Below are positions 1 through 6,485 of a stretch of DNA of 7,175 nt, one piece after another; the first letter of the stretch is position 1; each line of letters opens with the position of its first letter. The position numbers and the translations under genes are program-made. This DNA is from Candidatus Omnitrophota bacterium (GTDB taxonomy: Bacteria > Omnitrophota > Gorgyraeia > Gygaellales > Profunditerraquicolaceae), in NCBI GenBank assembly GCA_028714055.1, contig JAQTNB010000058.1, positions 1-7,175 of the forward strand, written 5' to 3'. Below the pieces are notes generated by a model, which made no database searches, was not told the DNA's origin, and saw nothing but the letters and a program-made list of their open reading frames with translations.

Positions 1-58
1 GAACCTGTAAACCTCCTGAATGTAAGTCAGGCGCGCTAACCAATTGCGCCAACCGCCC
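1..58 (-). tRNA. trnV: tRNA-Val (anticodon TAC), partial at its 3' end
   Basis: Read on the minus strand from 58, the sequence folds as a class I tRNA. It has an acceptor 5' strand GGGCGGT, then TG at positions 8-9, and a D-stem GCGC/GCGC around the loop AATTGGTTA with the conserved GG. The anticodon stem CCTGA/TCAGG closes the loop CTTACAT, whose anticodon TAC (plus-strand 22-24) reads the valine codon GTA. U33 is present. What follows is a variable region, then ACAGG (T-stem 5' strand) and the TTC that opens the T-loop, after which the window ends. The 3' T-stem, acceptor 3' strand and any encoded CCA are therefore unseen. If the T-stem is ACAGG, the variable region AGGTTT is 6 nt instead of the usual 4-5. 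The 5' end lies 5 nt after the stop codon of the HTH gene on the same strand. Confidence 0.9.
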
Positions 59-63
59 CCTTT

Positions 64-729
64 TTAAGCCCACTCCTCTATGCCGTTTATCCAGCCCTGG
101 ATCTTTGACTTAAGGCGGGTATCACACACCACGATCCTAAATGTGCCCAACGGCAGGCTGTCTCTTTTGTGTTTGCTAGCCCTACTGATACCAAACTGGG
201 TTTTATGGAATTGTTTTAAGGGTATCCTGCTCGTTTTCGACCAAAACGTTTCTGCCTGCTCTCTGTTGAGATGCGGGTGTATATGTACCATGCCCCGAAA
301 TTTATTCTCGGGAACCCTACAGACCTCCCTGAAAAACTTCATCATTAAGGATATCATGCGGGGGTCAGAATTGCTAAAATTAATCGTATTTTTACTCGCC
401 TTATATCCCTCAGCCCAATATAAAGCGCTGCCAATAACTTTTAAAACGCTCCCTTGGCATTGGCGAGGAATCTCTCTTTTAGCCGACTCCTCAATATTGT
501 TACGGATAAGCGCCCACACGCTCTTTGGGCTATTTTGATGGTTTGCGGCTTTCGCCCGGGCTCTGTCCTGTTTGGATTCAAGACGCTGGATCTGCGCGTC
601 GGTTAAAGGAATATCGCGCACCCATTCGCTGACAGAACTCTTCGCACAACAAACCTGCTCGGCGATCTCTCTGATAGAGAAACCCTGGGAGCGTAAATTT
701 CTTGCTTGAATCCTTTCTTTAGCTTTCAT
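64..729 (-). CDS. Helix-turn-helix protein with a LAGLIDADG-like motif, 221 aa
   Basis: The protein has an N-terminal helix-turn-helix of resolvase/transposase type (about residues 9-40, with GFSIREIAEQV followed by SSVSEWV), then a basic linker (50-65). A region with a LAGLIDADG-like segment follows, GSALYWAEG at 100-108 with acidic E107, and then NFSNSDPRMISLMMKFF at 117-133. A conserved-looking C-terminal strand (GTFRIVVCDTRL, 195-206) ends in a helix. From memory, similar 200-230 aa proteins recur in many copies in genomes of uncultured bacteria such as Omnitrophota and Patescibacteria, with no assigned function. Sequence-specific DNA binding is a fair inference; nuclease activity is not shown, since only one LAGLIDADG-like motif is visible. 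The start is fixed: an in-frame TAA lies 15 nt before the ATG. There is no Shine-Dalgarno sequence. The gene is lower in GC than its neighbours and sits between atpD and tRNA-Val, which suggests later arrival. Confidence 0.8.
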   Translation of the reverse strand: MKAKERIQARNLRSQGFSIREIAEQVCCAKSSVSEWVRDIPLTDAQIQRLESKQDRARAKAANHQNSPKSVWALIRNNIEESAKREIPRQCQGSVLKVIGSALYWAEGYKASKNTINFSNSDPRMISLMMKFFREVCRVPENKFRGMVHIHPHLNREQAETFWSKTSRIPLKQFHKTQFGISRASKHKRDSLPLGTFRIVVCDTRLKSKIQGWINGIEEWA

Positions 730-745
730 ATCATGACAACTATAT

Positions 746-755
746 TACATATGTA
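746..755. promoter_or_regulatory. 10-bp perfect palindrome at the predicted transcription start (possible operator)
   Basis: TACATATGTA is its own reverse complement. It lies directly downstream of the -10 box and covers the predicted start site of the HTH gene promoter. The flanks are AT-rich, but the symmetry does not extend beyond the ten bases. A dimeric repressor, possibly the HTH protein itself, could bind here. In AT-rich DNA such a short palindrome can also arise by chance, so the operator role is inference. Confidence 0.3.
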
Positions 756-783
756 TAATAATATAGCTGTCCAAAATTGTCAA
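755..783 (-). promoter_or_regulatory. Sigma70-type promoter for the HTH gene (and probably tRNA-Val)
   Basis: On the minus strand a perfect -35 box TTGACA (783-778) is followed by a spacer of exactly 17 nt and a -10 box TATTAT (760-755), which matches five of six consensus bases. The predicted transcription start is near 748, giving a leader of only about 19 nt before the ATG at 729. It lies in the 83-nt gap after atpD and drives in the same direction. The surroundings are strongly AT-rich. This is the only convincing promoter I see in the window. No separate promoter is evident immediately in front of the tRNA, so it may serve both genes. Confidence 0.75.
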
Positions 784-812
784 TACGTTTTCAAAGAACA
801 ACTTCCTATGCC

Positions 813-1433
813 TTAATGGCTGCGCACGATCTCTTTGACGCGCATCAGCCGCGTCAGGTTTCCCCGTTCAAGCTCGTTAAGCTTCTGGGTGATGGAGCGG
901 ATCGTCTCTTCGATGGAAGGTATGAGCATGTACTCGAGGGCATTGACCCGGCGCCTGGTACGCTCGATCTCGAAGGAGAGCACCTGCAGGCTTTTCAGCG
1001 CCTGCGCAAGCTTTAAAAGGGCGCGGATATAGTCGGGGGCCTGCGCGATCACCGCGTCCATCTGCGCGGAGGTGGTAAAGAAGTCGTACTGTTTTGATAT
1101 CTCCAGTTCGCGGATATCGAATACCGGGGTGCGCACGTTCAGTATCCGCTGCGTTGAAACCGCGATATCCATCCGGGTTGTGATCCGCGAGAGCGCTTCT
1201 TCAAAATCAGCCTTGCGCGAACTGATACGGCAATAAAGCGTCTGGCGCATGATTGTTGCGGTGCGCTGCCGGAAATCCTCCTCTGCCTTATCGATGTCCT
1301 TGAGCAGGATGAGGAACCTGCGCATCATCTCCTCAAGTTTATCCTGCAGGAGCTTATGCCCCCGGCGCGCCAGGGCGAGCCTCCGGCGGAGCTTCAGCAG
1401 CTCCATGCGGTTGGGGTTGACCCGTAAGATCAT
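813..1433 (-). CDS. atpD: V/A-type ATPase subunit D (central stalk rotor), 206 aa
   Basis: Subunit D is the long antiparallel coiled coil that turns inside the A3B3 head and, with F, couples it to the membrane rotor. The family signature is clear. The N-terminal helix starts NPNRMELLKLRRRLALARRG (6-25) and runs to about 60. The C-terminal helix carries EIERTRRRVNALEYMLIPSIEETI (155-178) and ends in RLMRVKEI (195-202). The middle region (about 65-130) forms the protruding domain. The length is normal for the family. Its ATG overlaps the atpB stop codon as ATGA (1433-1430), the typical arrangement for translational coupling, and a weak AAGG precedes it inside atpB. It is the last gene of the ATPase run. 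In spirochaete- and chlamydia-like operons the I and K genes follow D, but here an unrelated HTH gene follows. Confidence 0.96.
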   Translation of the reverse strand: MILRVNPNRMELLKLRRRLALARRGHKLLQDKLEEMMRRFLILLKDIDKAEEDFRQRTATIMRQTLYCRISSRKADFEEALSRITTRMDIAVSTQRILNVRTPVFDIRELEISKQYDFFTTSAQMDAVIAQAPDYIRALLKLAQALKSLQVLSFEIERTRRRVNALEYMLIPSIEETIRSITQKLNELERGNLTRLMRVKEIVRSH

Positions 1434-2809
1434 TGGCCCTTCTTCCGGTAGTATTTGTCCAGGTACTCTTCCCGCACGCGCTTAAGCTCCGCATGGGGAA
1501 TGGAATTCAACAGTTCCCATCCGATATCAAGGGTATCGGTGATCGAGCGGTCTTCCGATTCCTTTTGCCGCACAAACGTGTTTTCGAAGGCGTCGGCAAA
1601 AGCAAGGTAGAGCTTATCAAGCTCTGAAAGCGCTGCTTCTCCAAGGATAACCGCAAGCTCCCGGGCTTCCTTGCCTTTGGCATAACAGGCAAAGAGCTGG
1701 TTCAGCACGTCCGAATGGTCTTCGCGCGTCTTGTCACGGCCGATCCCCTTGTCTTTGAGCCTTGAGAGGCTGGGAAGGACGTCGACAGGCGGATAGATGC
1801 CTTTACGGTGGAGCTCCCGCGAAACGATGATCTGGCCCTCGGTAATATAACCGGTCAGGTCGGGTATCGGATGGGTCTTATCGTCTTCCGGCATGGTCAA
1901 GACCGGCAAAAGCGTAATAGACCCTGCCTTTCCTTTAATGCGGCCGGCGCGCTCATAGAGTGTTGCCAGGTCCGTATACAGATACCCGGGGTAACCCCTG
2001 CGGCCGGGTATCTCTTTTCGCGCTGCCGAGATCTCCCGCAACGACTCGCAGTAAAAGGTCATATCGATCAAAATGACCAGGACATGCATATCCAGGTCAA
2101 ATGCCAGGTATTCCGCGCAGGTAAGCGCAAGGCGCGGAGTGGATATCCTTTCGATCGCCGGGTCGTTGGCCAGGTTGACAAACAGGACGCTGCGCTCAAT
2201 GGCGCCTGTTTCGCGGAAATCGCGCATGAAAAAATCAGCCTCTTCAAAGGTGATCCCCATCGCCCCAAAGACTACCGCAAAGCCTTCTTTGGTGCCCGCG
2301 ACCTTTGCCTGACGGGCGATCTGGGCGGTCAGGCGCGCGTGAGGAAGGCCGGCAGCGGAAAAAAGAGGGAGTTTTTGTCCCCGCACAAGGGGATTCATCC
2401 CGTCAATCGTGGAGATCCCGGTTTGAATGAATTCCGAGGGGTATGCCCGCGAGCTTGGGTTAATGGGGTTACCGTTGATATCCATGCGCTTGGCGGCGAT
2501 GATCTGCGGCCCGTTATCCCGTGGCCTGCCTGCGCCGTCAAAGACCCTGCCGACCAGGTCCGGCGAGACCCCTAATTCCTGGGTCCTGCCAAGAAACCTG
2601 ACCTTGGCAGTAGAGACATCCATGCCGATGGTCCCTTCGAACATCTGCACCAGGGCCTTATCCCGGCTGACTTCAAGGACCTTTCCCCGGCGCAGCGATC
2701 CGTCGGAAAAGCGCACTTCCGCAAGCTCCGCGTATTTGACCTCCGTTGTTTTCTCCACCACAACCAGCGGCCCCGCAACCGAAGAGACCGTGAGATATTC
2801 TTTCAACAT
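1430..2809 (-). CDS. atpB: V/A-type ATPase subunit B (non-catalytic), 459 aa
   Basis: Subunit B alternates with A in the hexameric head and contributes the arginine finger to the catalytic sites without hydrolysing ATP efficiently itself. The N-terminal beta-barrel covers about 1-75. The degenerate P-loop region is PLFSAAGLPHARLTAQ (148-163), which lacks the GxxxxGKT form, as expected for B. Further markers are the VVFGAMGIT stretch (179-187), IPGRRGYPGYLYTDLATLYERAG (267-289), MPEDDKTHPIPDLTGYITEGQ (306-326) and PPVDVLPSLSRLKDKG (340-355), where R350 is the likely arginine finger. Length and motif order are normal. The ATG is preceded by AAGGAG (2820-2815) with 5 nt spacing in the 12-nt gap after atpA. 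It shares its end with atpD through a 4-nt overlap. Confidence 0.98.
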   Translation of the reverse strand: MLKEYLTVSSVAGPLVVVEKTTEVKYAELAEVRFSDGSLRRGKVLEVSRDKALVQMFEGTIGMDVSTAKVRFLGRTQELGVSPDLVGRVFDGAGRPRDNGPQIIAAKRMDINGNPINPSSRAYPSEFIQTGISTIDGMNPLVRGQKLPLFSAAGLPHARLTAQIARQAKVAGTKEGFAVVFGAMGITFEEADFFMRDFRETGAIERSVLFVNLANDPAIERISTPRLALTCAEYLAFDLDMHVLVILIDMTFYCESLREISAARKEIPGRRGYPGYLYTDLATLYERAGRIKGKAGSITLLPVLTMPEDDKTHPIPDLTGYITEGQIIVSRELHRKGIYPPVDVLPSLSRLKDKGIGRDKTREDHSDVLNQLFACYAKGKEARELAVILGEAALSELDKLYLAFADAFENTFVRQKESEDRSITDTLDIGWELLNSIPHAELKRVREEYLDKYYRKKGQ

Positions 2810-2814
2810 GACTG

Positions 2815-2820
2815 CTCCTT
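2815..2820 (-). promoter_or_regulatory. Ribosome-binding site of atpB
   Basis: AAGGAG on the minus strand sits 5 nt before the atpB ATG and directly after the atpA TAA, and it supports that ATG as the start. Confidence 0.75.
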
Positions 2821-2821
2821 G

Positions 2822-4564
2822 TTAGGCTTGAAAACTGCGCGCAAGCTCCTCTTCGATCTCTTTAAAATGGCCCATATCCGCTTCCGCGATGTATTTCAGC
2901 CGGCTGATCTTTTCCCGCACCGGAAGGCCGATGATCCGCTCAAACTCAACACCCTCTTTGATCTTCTCCCTGCTTAACCGGTAAAATTCCATGATGATTT
3001 TAAGCATCCGGTACTGCTTGGCAAGGGAGGTATAGGTATCCACTTCGTGAAAGGCATTCTGGTGCAAAAAATCTTCGCGGATAGACTTGGCGACTTCAAG
3101 GACCAGCCGGTCCTCAAAGGAAAGGGATTCGATCCCCACCAGGTGCGCGATCTCAAGCAGGGAGGATTCTTCTTCCAGCAGGCGCATCGCCTCCGCGCGC
3201 AGGCCGATAAATTCCTCCGCAACGTTGTTTTTTAAAAACTCCCGGAGATTGTCGTGATAGAGCGAATAGCTCAACAGCCAGTTGATCGCCGGAAAATGCC
3301 TGGCGTTGGCAAGCTTATCATCCAGCCCCCAGAACACCTTTACCACGCGCAGGGTTGCCTGCACAACCGGATCGGAGAGGTCTCCTCCCGGCGGGGAAAC
3401 CGCGCCCATAATGCTCAGGGCTCCGCCGCGGCCTTCGCTTCCAAGGCACGCGACCTTTCCGGCGCGTTCGTAAAACTCGGCGATCTTGGAAGAAAGGTAC
3501 GCCGGATACCCTTCTTCGCCGGGCATCTCTTCCAGGCGGCCCGACATCTCACGCAGGGCCTCTGCCCAGCGGCTGGTTGAATCCGCCATCACGGCAACGG
3601 AATATCCCATGTCACGGAAATATTCCGCTATTGTTATGCCGGTATAGATCGAGGCCTCGCGCGCCGCCACCGGCATATTGGAGGTATTTGCCACGATAAC
3701 CGTGCGCTCAAGCAGGGGCCTTCCCGTGCGCGGGTCTTTAAGGTCCGGAAAACTCAAAAGAAGGTCTGCGCATTCGTTCCCCCGCTCTCCGCAGGCAACG
3801 TATACGATGACCTGCGCATCGGACCATTTGGCGATCTCATGCATGGTAACGGTCTTGCCGGCGCCGAACGGCCCGGGGATACATGCGGTCCCGCCCTTGG
3901 CAATGGGAAAAAACGTATCGATAACGCGCTGCCCGGTCGTCAGGGGCTCGACAGGCGCGAACTTTTCCTTGATCGGCCGCGGCTTTCTTACCGGCCAGCG
4001 CTGCATCATGGTTATTTCATGCGTAGCGGATGCGCCTTTTACCCGGGCAATACACTCCTGGATATTGAATTCCCCTTCCTTTATATCACTGATCTCTCCG
4101 TTGACCCCCGGAGGGACCATGATCTTATGTTTTATCAGGGGTGTTTCTTCGACCTCGCCGATGATATCCCCGGCCGATACCTGCTCTTGCGGCTTACGCA
4201 GGGCCTTGAAATGCCATTTTTTTGTGCGATTCAAGCCCGGCACATCCACGCCCCGGGCAATGAATTCGCCGGAGACGCCCTGGAGCACATCAAGGGGCCG
4301 CTGGATGCCGTCGTATATCTCGCTGACCAGCCCCGGGCCCAGCTCCACGCTCAACGGCTCTCCGGTCAGGTATACCGGTTCTCCCGGCCCGATGCCGGCA
4401 GTCTCTTCATATACCTGGATGGAGGCCTCTTCCCCTTTAAGCTCGATGATCTCTCCGATGAGCTTTTTTTCCGAAACGCGCACCATATCGAACATCTTTG
4501 CGCCTAAACAACCGCCGGCGATAACCAGCGGCCCGGATACCTTCGCTATTCTCGCTTCTTTCAT
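2822..4564 (-). CDS. atpA: V/A-type ATPase catalytic subunit A, 580 aa
   Basis: This is the ATP-hydrolysing or ATP-synthesising subunit of the cytoplasmic V1/A1 head. Domains in order: an N-terminal barrel (about 1-70); the A-specific non-homologous insert (about 115-190, including GDIIGEVEETPLIKHKIMVP at 132-151); the nucleotide-binding core with Walker A GPFGAGKT (231-238); GERGNE (259-264) holding the catalytic glutamate; Walker B-region VMADSTSRWAEA (325-336, with D328); PGEEGYPAYL (348-357) and VSPPGGDLSDPV (389-400); and a C-terminal helical domain. All key residues are present and the length is normal, so the enzyme looks active. The insert and GPFGxGKT identify it as V/A-type, not F-type beta. 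A GAGGGAGG run (4575-4568) gives a strong ribosome site. Whether it pumps H+ or Na+ cannot be told, because the c-ring gene is absent here. Confidence 0.98.
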   Translation of the reverse strand: MKEARIAKVSGPLVIAGGCLGAKMFDMVRVSEKKLIGEIIELKGEEASIQVYEETAGIGPGEPVYLTGEPLSVELGPGLVSEIYDGIQRPLDVLQGVSGEFIARGVDVPGLNRTKKWHFKALRKPQEQVSAGDIIGEVEETPLIKHKIMVPPGVNGEISDIKEGEFNIQECIARVKGASATHEITMMQRWPVRKPRPIKEKFAPVEPLTTGQRVIDTFFPIAKGGTACIPGPFGAGKTVTMHEIAKWSDAQVIVYVACGERGNECADLLLSFPDLKDPRTGRPLLERTVIVANTSNMPVAAREASIYTGITIAEYFRDMGYSVAVMADSTSRWAEALREMSGRLEEMPGEEGYPAYLSSKIAEFYERAGKVACLGSEGRGGALSIMGAVSPPGGDLSDPVVQATLRVVKVFWGLDDKLANARHFPAINWLLSYSLYHDNLREFLKNNVAEEFIGLRAEAMRLLEEESSLLEIAHLVGIESLSFEDRLVLEVAKSIREDFLHQNAFHEVDTYTSLAKQYRMLKIIMEFYRLSREKIKEGVEFERIIGLPVREKISRLKYIAEADMGHFKEIEEELARSFQA

Positions 4565-4583
4565 CTTCCTCCCTCGCGTGACT

Positions 4584-4919
4584 TTAAGCCTCTGTGAACT
4601 TTCCCGTTGCCCTCAGGCGTATCTCTTTGAGCATCCCCTTCAGCGCGGAGACTCCCGCGTCTTTGCTGAAAGGGACAAAGACCGGCATTGCCGCTGCTTC
4701 GTAAACAGCCAGGTCTTGTTTTACCAGGGCATAGGTATCGGCCTCGATCAGGCACACACCGGGCCTCTGGCGCAGCGCCTCCTGCAGGGCCTTACGGGTT
4801 TCCTGGAGCCCTGCCGCAGGATAAACCCTAAACCCCAGGGCCCGGAAGCCCGCCACCACCTCTTCGTTTCCGATAATCGCCAGCGGCTGCTGGTTTTTTT
4901 CCTGATCAGGCATAGACAC
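4584..4919 (-). CDS. atpF: V/A-type ATPase subunit F, 111 aa
   Basis: Subunit F is a small Rossmann-like protein that binds D in the central stalk and modulates hydrolysis. The family pattern is LAIIGNEEVVAGFRALGFRVYP (13-34), a central strand with PGVCLIEA (53-60), and MPVFVPFSKDAG (78-89) where family members usually have an IP-P-like strand. The length is normal. Two starts are possible: GTG at 4919 or ATG at 4913, two codons later. The best purine run, GAGGAAA (4935-4929), lies about 10 nt from the GTG and 16 nt from the ATG, which favours GTG slightly. Either way the start lies inside atpC (14- or 8-nt overlap), so translational coupling to C is likely. A 19-nt gap separates it from atpA. 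Confidence 0.93.
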   Translation of the reverse strand: MSMPDQEKNQQPLAIIGNEEVVAGFRALGFRVYPAAGLQETRKALQEALRQRPGVCLIEADTYALVKQDLAVYEAAAMPVFVPFSKDAGVSALKGMLKEIRLRATGKFTEA

Positions 4920-5697
4920 CGTGCAAACTTTCCTCTATCAATTCGGCTGAGGCATTGTTAAACTTCGCCAGTATGATCATACGGATCAGCTTAAGCTCGT
5001 TCATTTTTGCAAAATAATAAGCGACCACCGGCTCGGGGCCGAAGCTCATGTATTTGGCGGGCCTCAGGAAACGCATCAGGAGGTCCTGAAGAGCGCTCTC
5101 CAGGCTCACAAAAGAAGTTACATTGACCGCCTTTTCTATCCCCTCTTTTAAGAAACGCGCGTAGTCCAGCAGGCGGCCGTGCACGTGGACGTTGGAAAGC
5201 CTGTGCAAAAATACCGCCATCTCCTTGCCGTAACAATCGAGCAGCTCCCGGCAGGGGATAAACCCCTGGCAAGTCAGATTTTCGCGCAGCTTTTCAGGCG
5301 GCTCATGCAGCAGCATCATCCTTAGATACGTTTTTATGTTGTGCAGGTCGACCATCTGCAAGAAAAATTCCCGTAAAAAGATACTGCTGCTGCGTTCGGC
5401 CAATAAAACCAGATGTCCGGGGCCCTTGATCTCCAGCGCCTCCCGCAAGAGATCATCCAGGATAAGCGGCCGGATGGTATTTTTAAGCTTGAGCGCCTCG
5501 GCTTCCAGGACCTGCTCCAGGGTGAAGCTGTCGGAGACATGCAGGAGCTCTTCGCTGTACAGGTCGGATTCCACAAAGAGGCGTAAGGCATCCTTAAGCG
5601 GTGCCTCTGCCGCGTCCTCAAAGACCTCCCGCCTGATAAGGAACCGCTCCAGGGCCCTGATCTTGCCAACCGCATATGCGTAATCTGTGGCCTGCAT
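4906..5697 (-). CDS. atpC: V/A-type ATPase subunit C (AC39 family), short form, 263 aa
   Basis: Subunit C is the helical funnel that seats the central stalk D/F on the membrane c-ring. Family features: an N-terminal YAYAVGKIRALERFLI (6-21), the motif VDLHNIKTYLRMM (116-128), and a diagnostic C-terminal stretch GPEPVVAYYFAKMNELKLIRMI (220-241). Family members are usually about 320-350 aa and contain three related helical bundles. Here the first and last DxxN/ExxxIR-type motifs are seen, but I cannot find the middle copy, so about 60-70 residues appear to be missing from the centre. Both ends align without a frameshift, so it looks like an intact short variant and not a broken gene. Its ATG follows the amidohydrolase TAG with no gap, with GGGGA (5707-5703) 5 nt before it. 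Confidence 0.9.
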   Translation of the reverse strand: MQATDYAYAVGKIRALERFLIRREVFEDAAEAPLKDALRLFVESDLYSEELLHVSDSFTLEQVLEAEALKLKNTIRPLILDDLLREALEIKGPGHLVLLAERSSSIFLREFFLQMVDLHNIKTYLRMMLLHEPPEKLRENLTCQGFIPCRELLDCYGKEMAVFLHRLSNVHVHGRLLDYARFLKEGIEKAVNVTSFVSLESALQDLLMRFLRPAKYMSFGPEPVVAYYFAKMNELKLIRMIILAKFNNASAELIEESLHGVYA

Positions 5698-6483
5698 CTA
5701 TATCCCCAGCAGTTCCCTGGCGTTCAGGGAAAAAATCCGTTCCCTGAGCCCCTGGGATAACCCCAGGGTTTCAAGGAAACGTATGTCGTCTTTCTGGTCG
5801 ATCAACGGAAAGTCCGTACCGAAAAGCAGCCGGTCCTGCGCATGCGCAAGGATAAGGCGGCGCACCTCATCCTTGGGCAGGAACCTGAAGAAAAAAGAGG
5901 TATCGAGATAAAAATCCCTGCCGAGCAGGTGCTCCTCGACCTCTTTCCAAAGCCGAAAGCCGCCGAAATGCGCGGCGATGATCTTAAGGCGGCCGAAACG
6001 CTCTTTCACCCGCCGGAGCCTTTCGGGAGAACTGCGCACCTTCATGGTCCCGGAGAGCTCTTCTCCGCAGTGGAACAAAAGAGGAAACCCCAACTCTTGG
6101 ATCATTGCGTACACCGGATCAAGCCGTTCCTCATCGACATAAAAATCCTGGAACTCCGGCTGCACCTTGATACCGTCGACCTTCCCCGCGAGCCTCTGGA
6201 GCTCTTCCCGCCATAAAGGGTAATCCGGGTGCAGGGCGCAAAACACCTTGATGCGTTCCGAACGCACCTTTGTGAGCCAATTATTGATGGAAGGGACCTG
6301 TTCCGGTTTTGTGGCGACCGCCGCCACCGCGCTGATCGAGATACCGTTCTTATCCATGAACGCGCGCAAGGTCTCAAGCGTCGGTTCTCCGACAAGCTTG
6401 ACCTTAAAGAGGCCTTCCAGGTTTTGCCTGGCGCTGGCAGAGACCTTTTGCGGCCAGGCATGCGTGTGCATGTCGATAATCAT
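5698..6483 (-). CDS. Amidohydrolase-2 family TIM-barrel metal hydrolase, 261 aa
   Basis: The protein belongs to the metal-dependent hydrolase superfamily (amidohydrolase 2, the group with ACMSD-like decarboxylases and related C-C or C-N hydrolases). Visible metal-site residues in barrel order are the HxH in IIDMHTH (H6 and H8), H138 in LLFHCGEE, H172 in IIAAHFGG and D224 in LFGTDFP. H85 (ALHP) and K106 (GIKVQP) are further conserved-type residues. The ends look complete. There is no signal peptide, so it should be cytoplasmic. Substrate cannot be told from sequence. It starts 2 nt after the ACT gene with no clear Shine-Dalgarno sequence, so it is probably translated by coupling, and it ends flush with the atpC start codon. 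This position inside an ATPase operon is unusual and may be only co-transcription. Confidence 0.88.
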   Translation of the reverse strand: MIIDMHTHAWPQKVSASARQNLEGLFKVKLVGEPTLETLRAFMDKNGISISAVAAVATKPEQVPSINNWLTKVRSERIKVFCALHPDYPLWREELQRLAGKVDGIKVQPEFQDFYVDEERLDPVYAMIQELGFPLLFHCGEELSGTMKVRSSPERLRRVKERFGRLKIIAAHFGGFRLWKEVEEHLLGRDFYLDTSFFFRFLPKDEVRRLILAHAQDRLLFGTDFPLIDQKDDIRFLETLGLSQGLRERIFSLNARELLGI

Positions 6484-6485
6484 AG

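Larger units (their letters stand above)
730..812. other. Intergenic gap between atpD and the HTH gene
   Basis: This is the longest gene-free stretch in the window (83 nt). It is AT-rich and holds the promoter and palindrome listed separately. Downstream of the atpD stop codon I see no GC-rich hairpin followed by a T run, so there is no visible intrinsic terminator for the ATPase operon. Read-through into the HTH gene and tRNA is possible. A short inverted repeat, ATTG-A-CAAT on the minus strand (784-776), covers the -35 box. Confidence 0.7.

Noticed and set aside
80..538. Plus-strand open frame (152 codons) opposite the HTH gene, with some hydrophobic stretches
   Set aside because: The minus-strand frame has family-like motifs and a promoter, while the plus-strand frame has no visible ribosome site or promoter. 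The hydrophobic runs are the reverse complement of polar codons.
148..729. tRNA-targeted genomic island with the HTH gene as integrase
   Set aside because: There is no tyrosine or serine recombinase catalytic motif, no second copy of the tRNA 3' end in the window, and the gene lies on the 5' side of the tRNA.
730..812. Possible intrinsic terminator for the ATPase operon
   Set aside because: I could find only 3-4 bp stems after the atpD stop codon, with no GC-rich hairpin followed by a T run.
1987..2370. Loss of the P-loop in subunit B as a sign of an inactive enzyme
   Set aside because: A degenerate P-loop (SAAGLPH type) is normal for non-catalytic B subunits, and the catalytic Walker A motif is intact in subunit A.
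1808..2575. Plus-strand open frame (255 codons) opposite atpB
   Set aside because: It is antisense to the strongly conserved core of subunit B, and its product resembles no family I know.
3678..4961. Long plus-strand open frame (427 codons) opposite atpA and atpF
   Set aside because: Its translation has no recognisable domain, it is rich in Pro, Ser and Arg as expected of an antisense frame in GC-rich coding DNA, and it runs across the junction between two confidently identified minus-strand genes.
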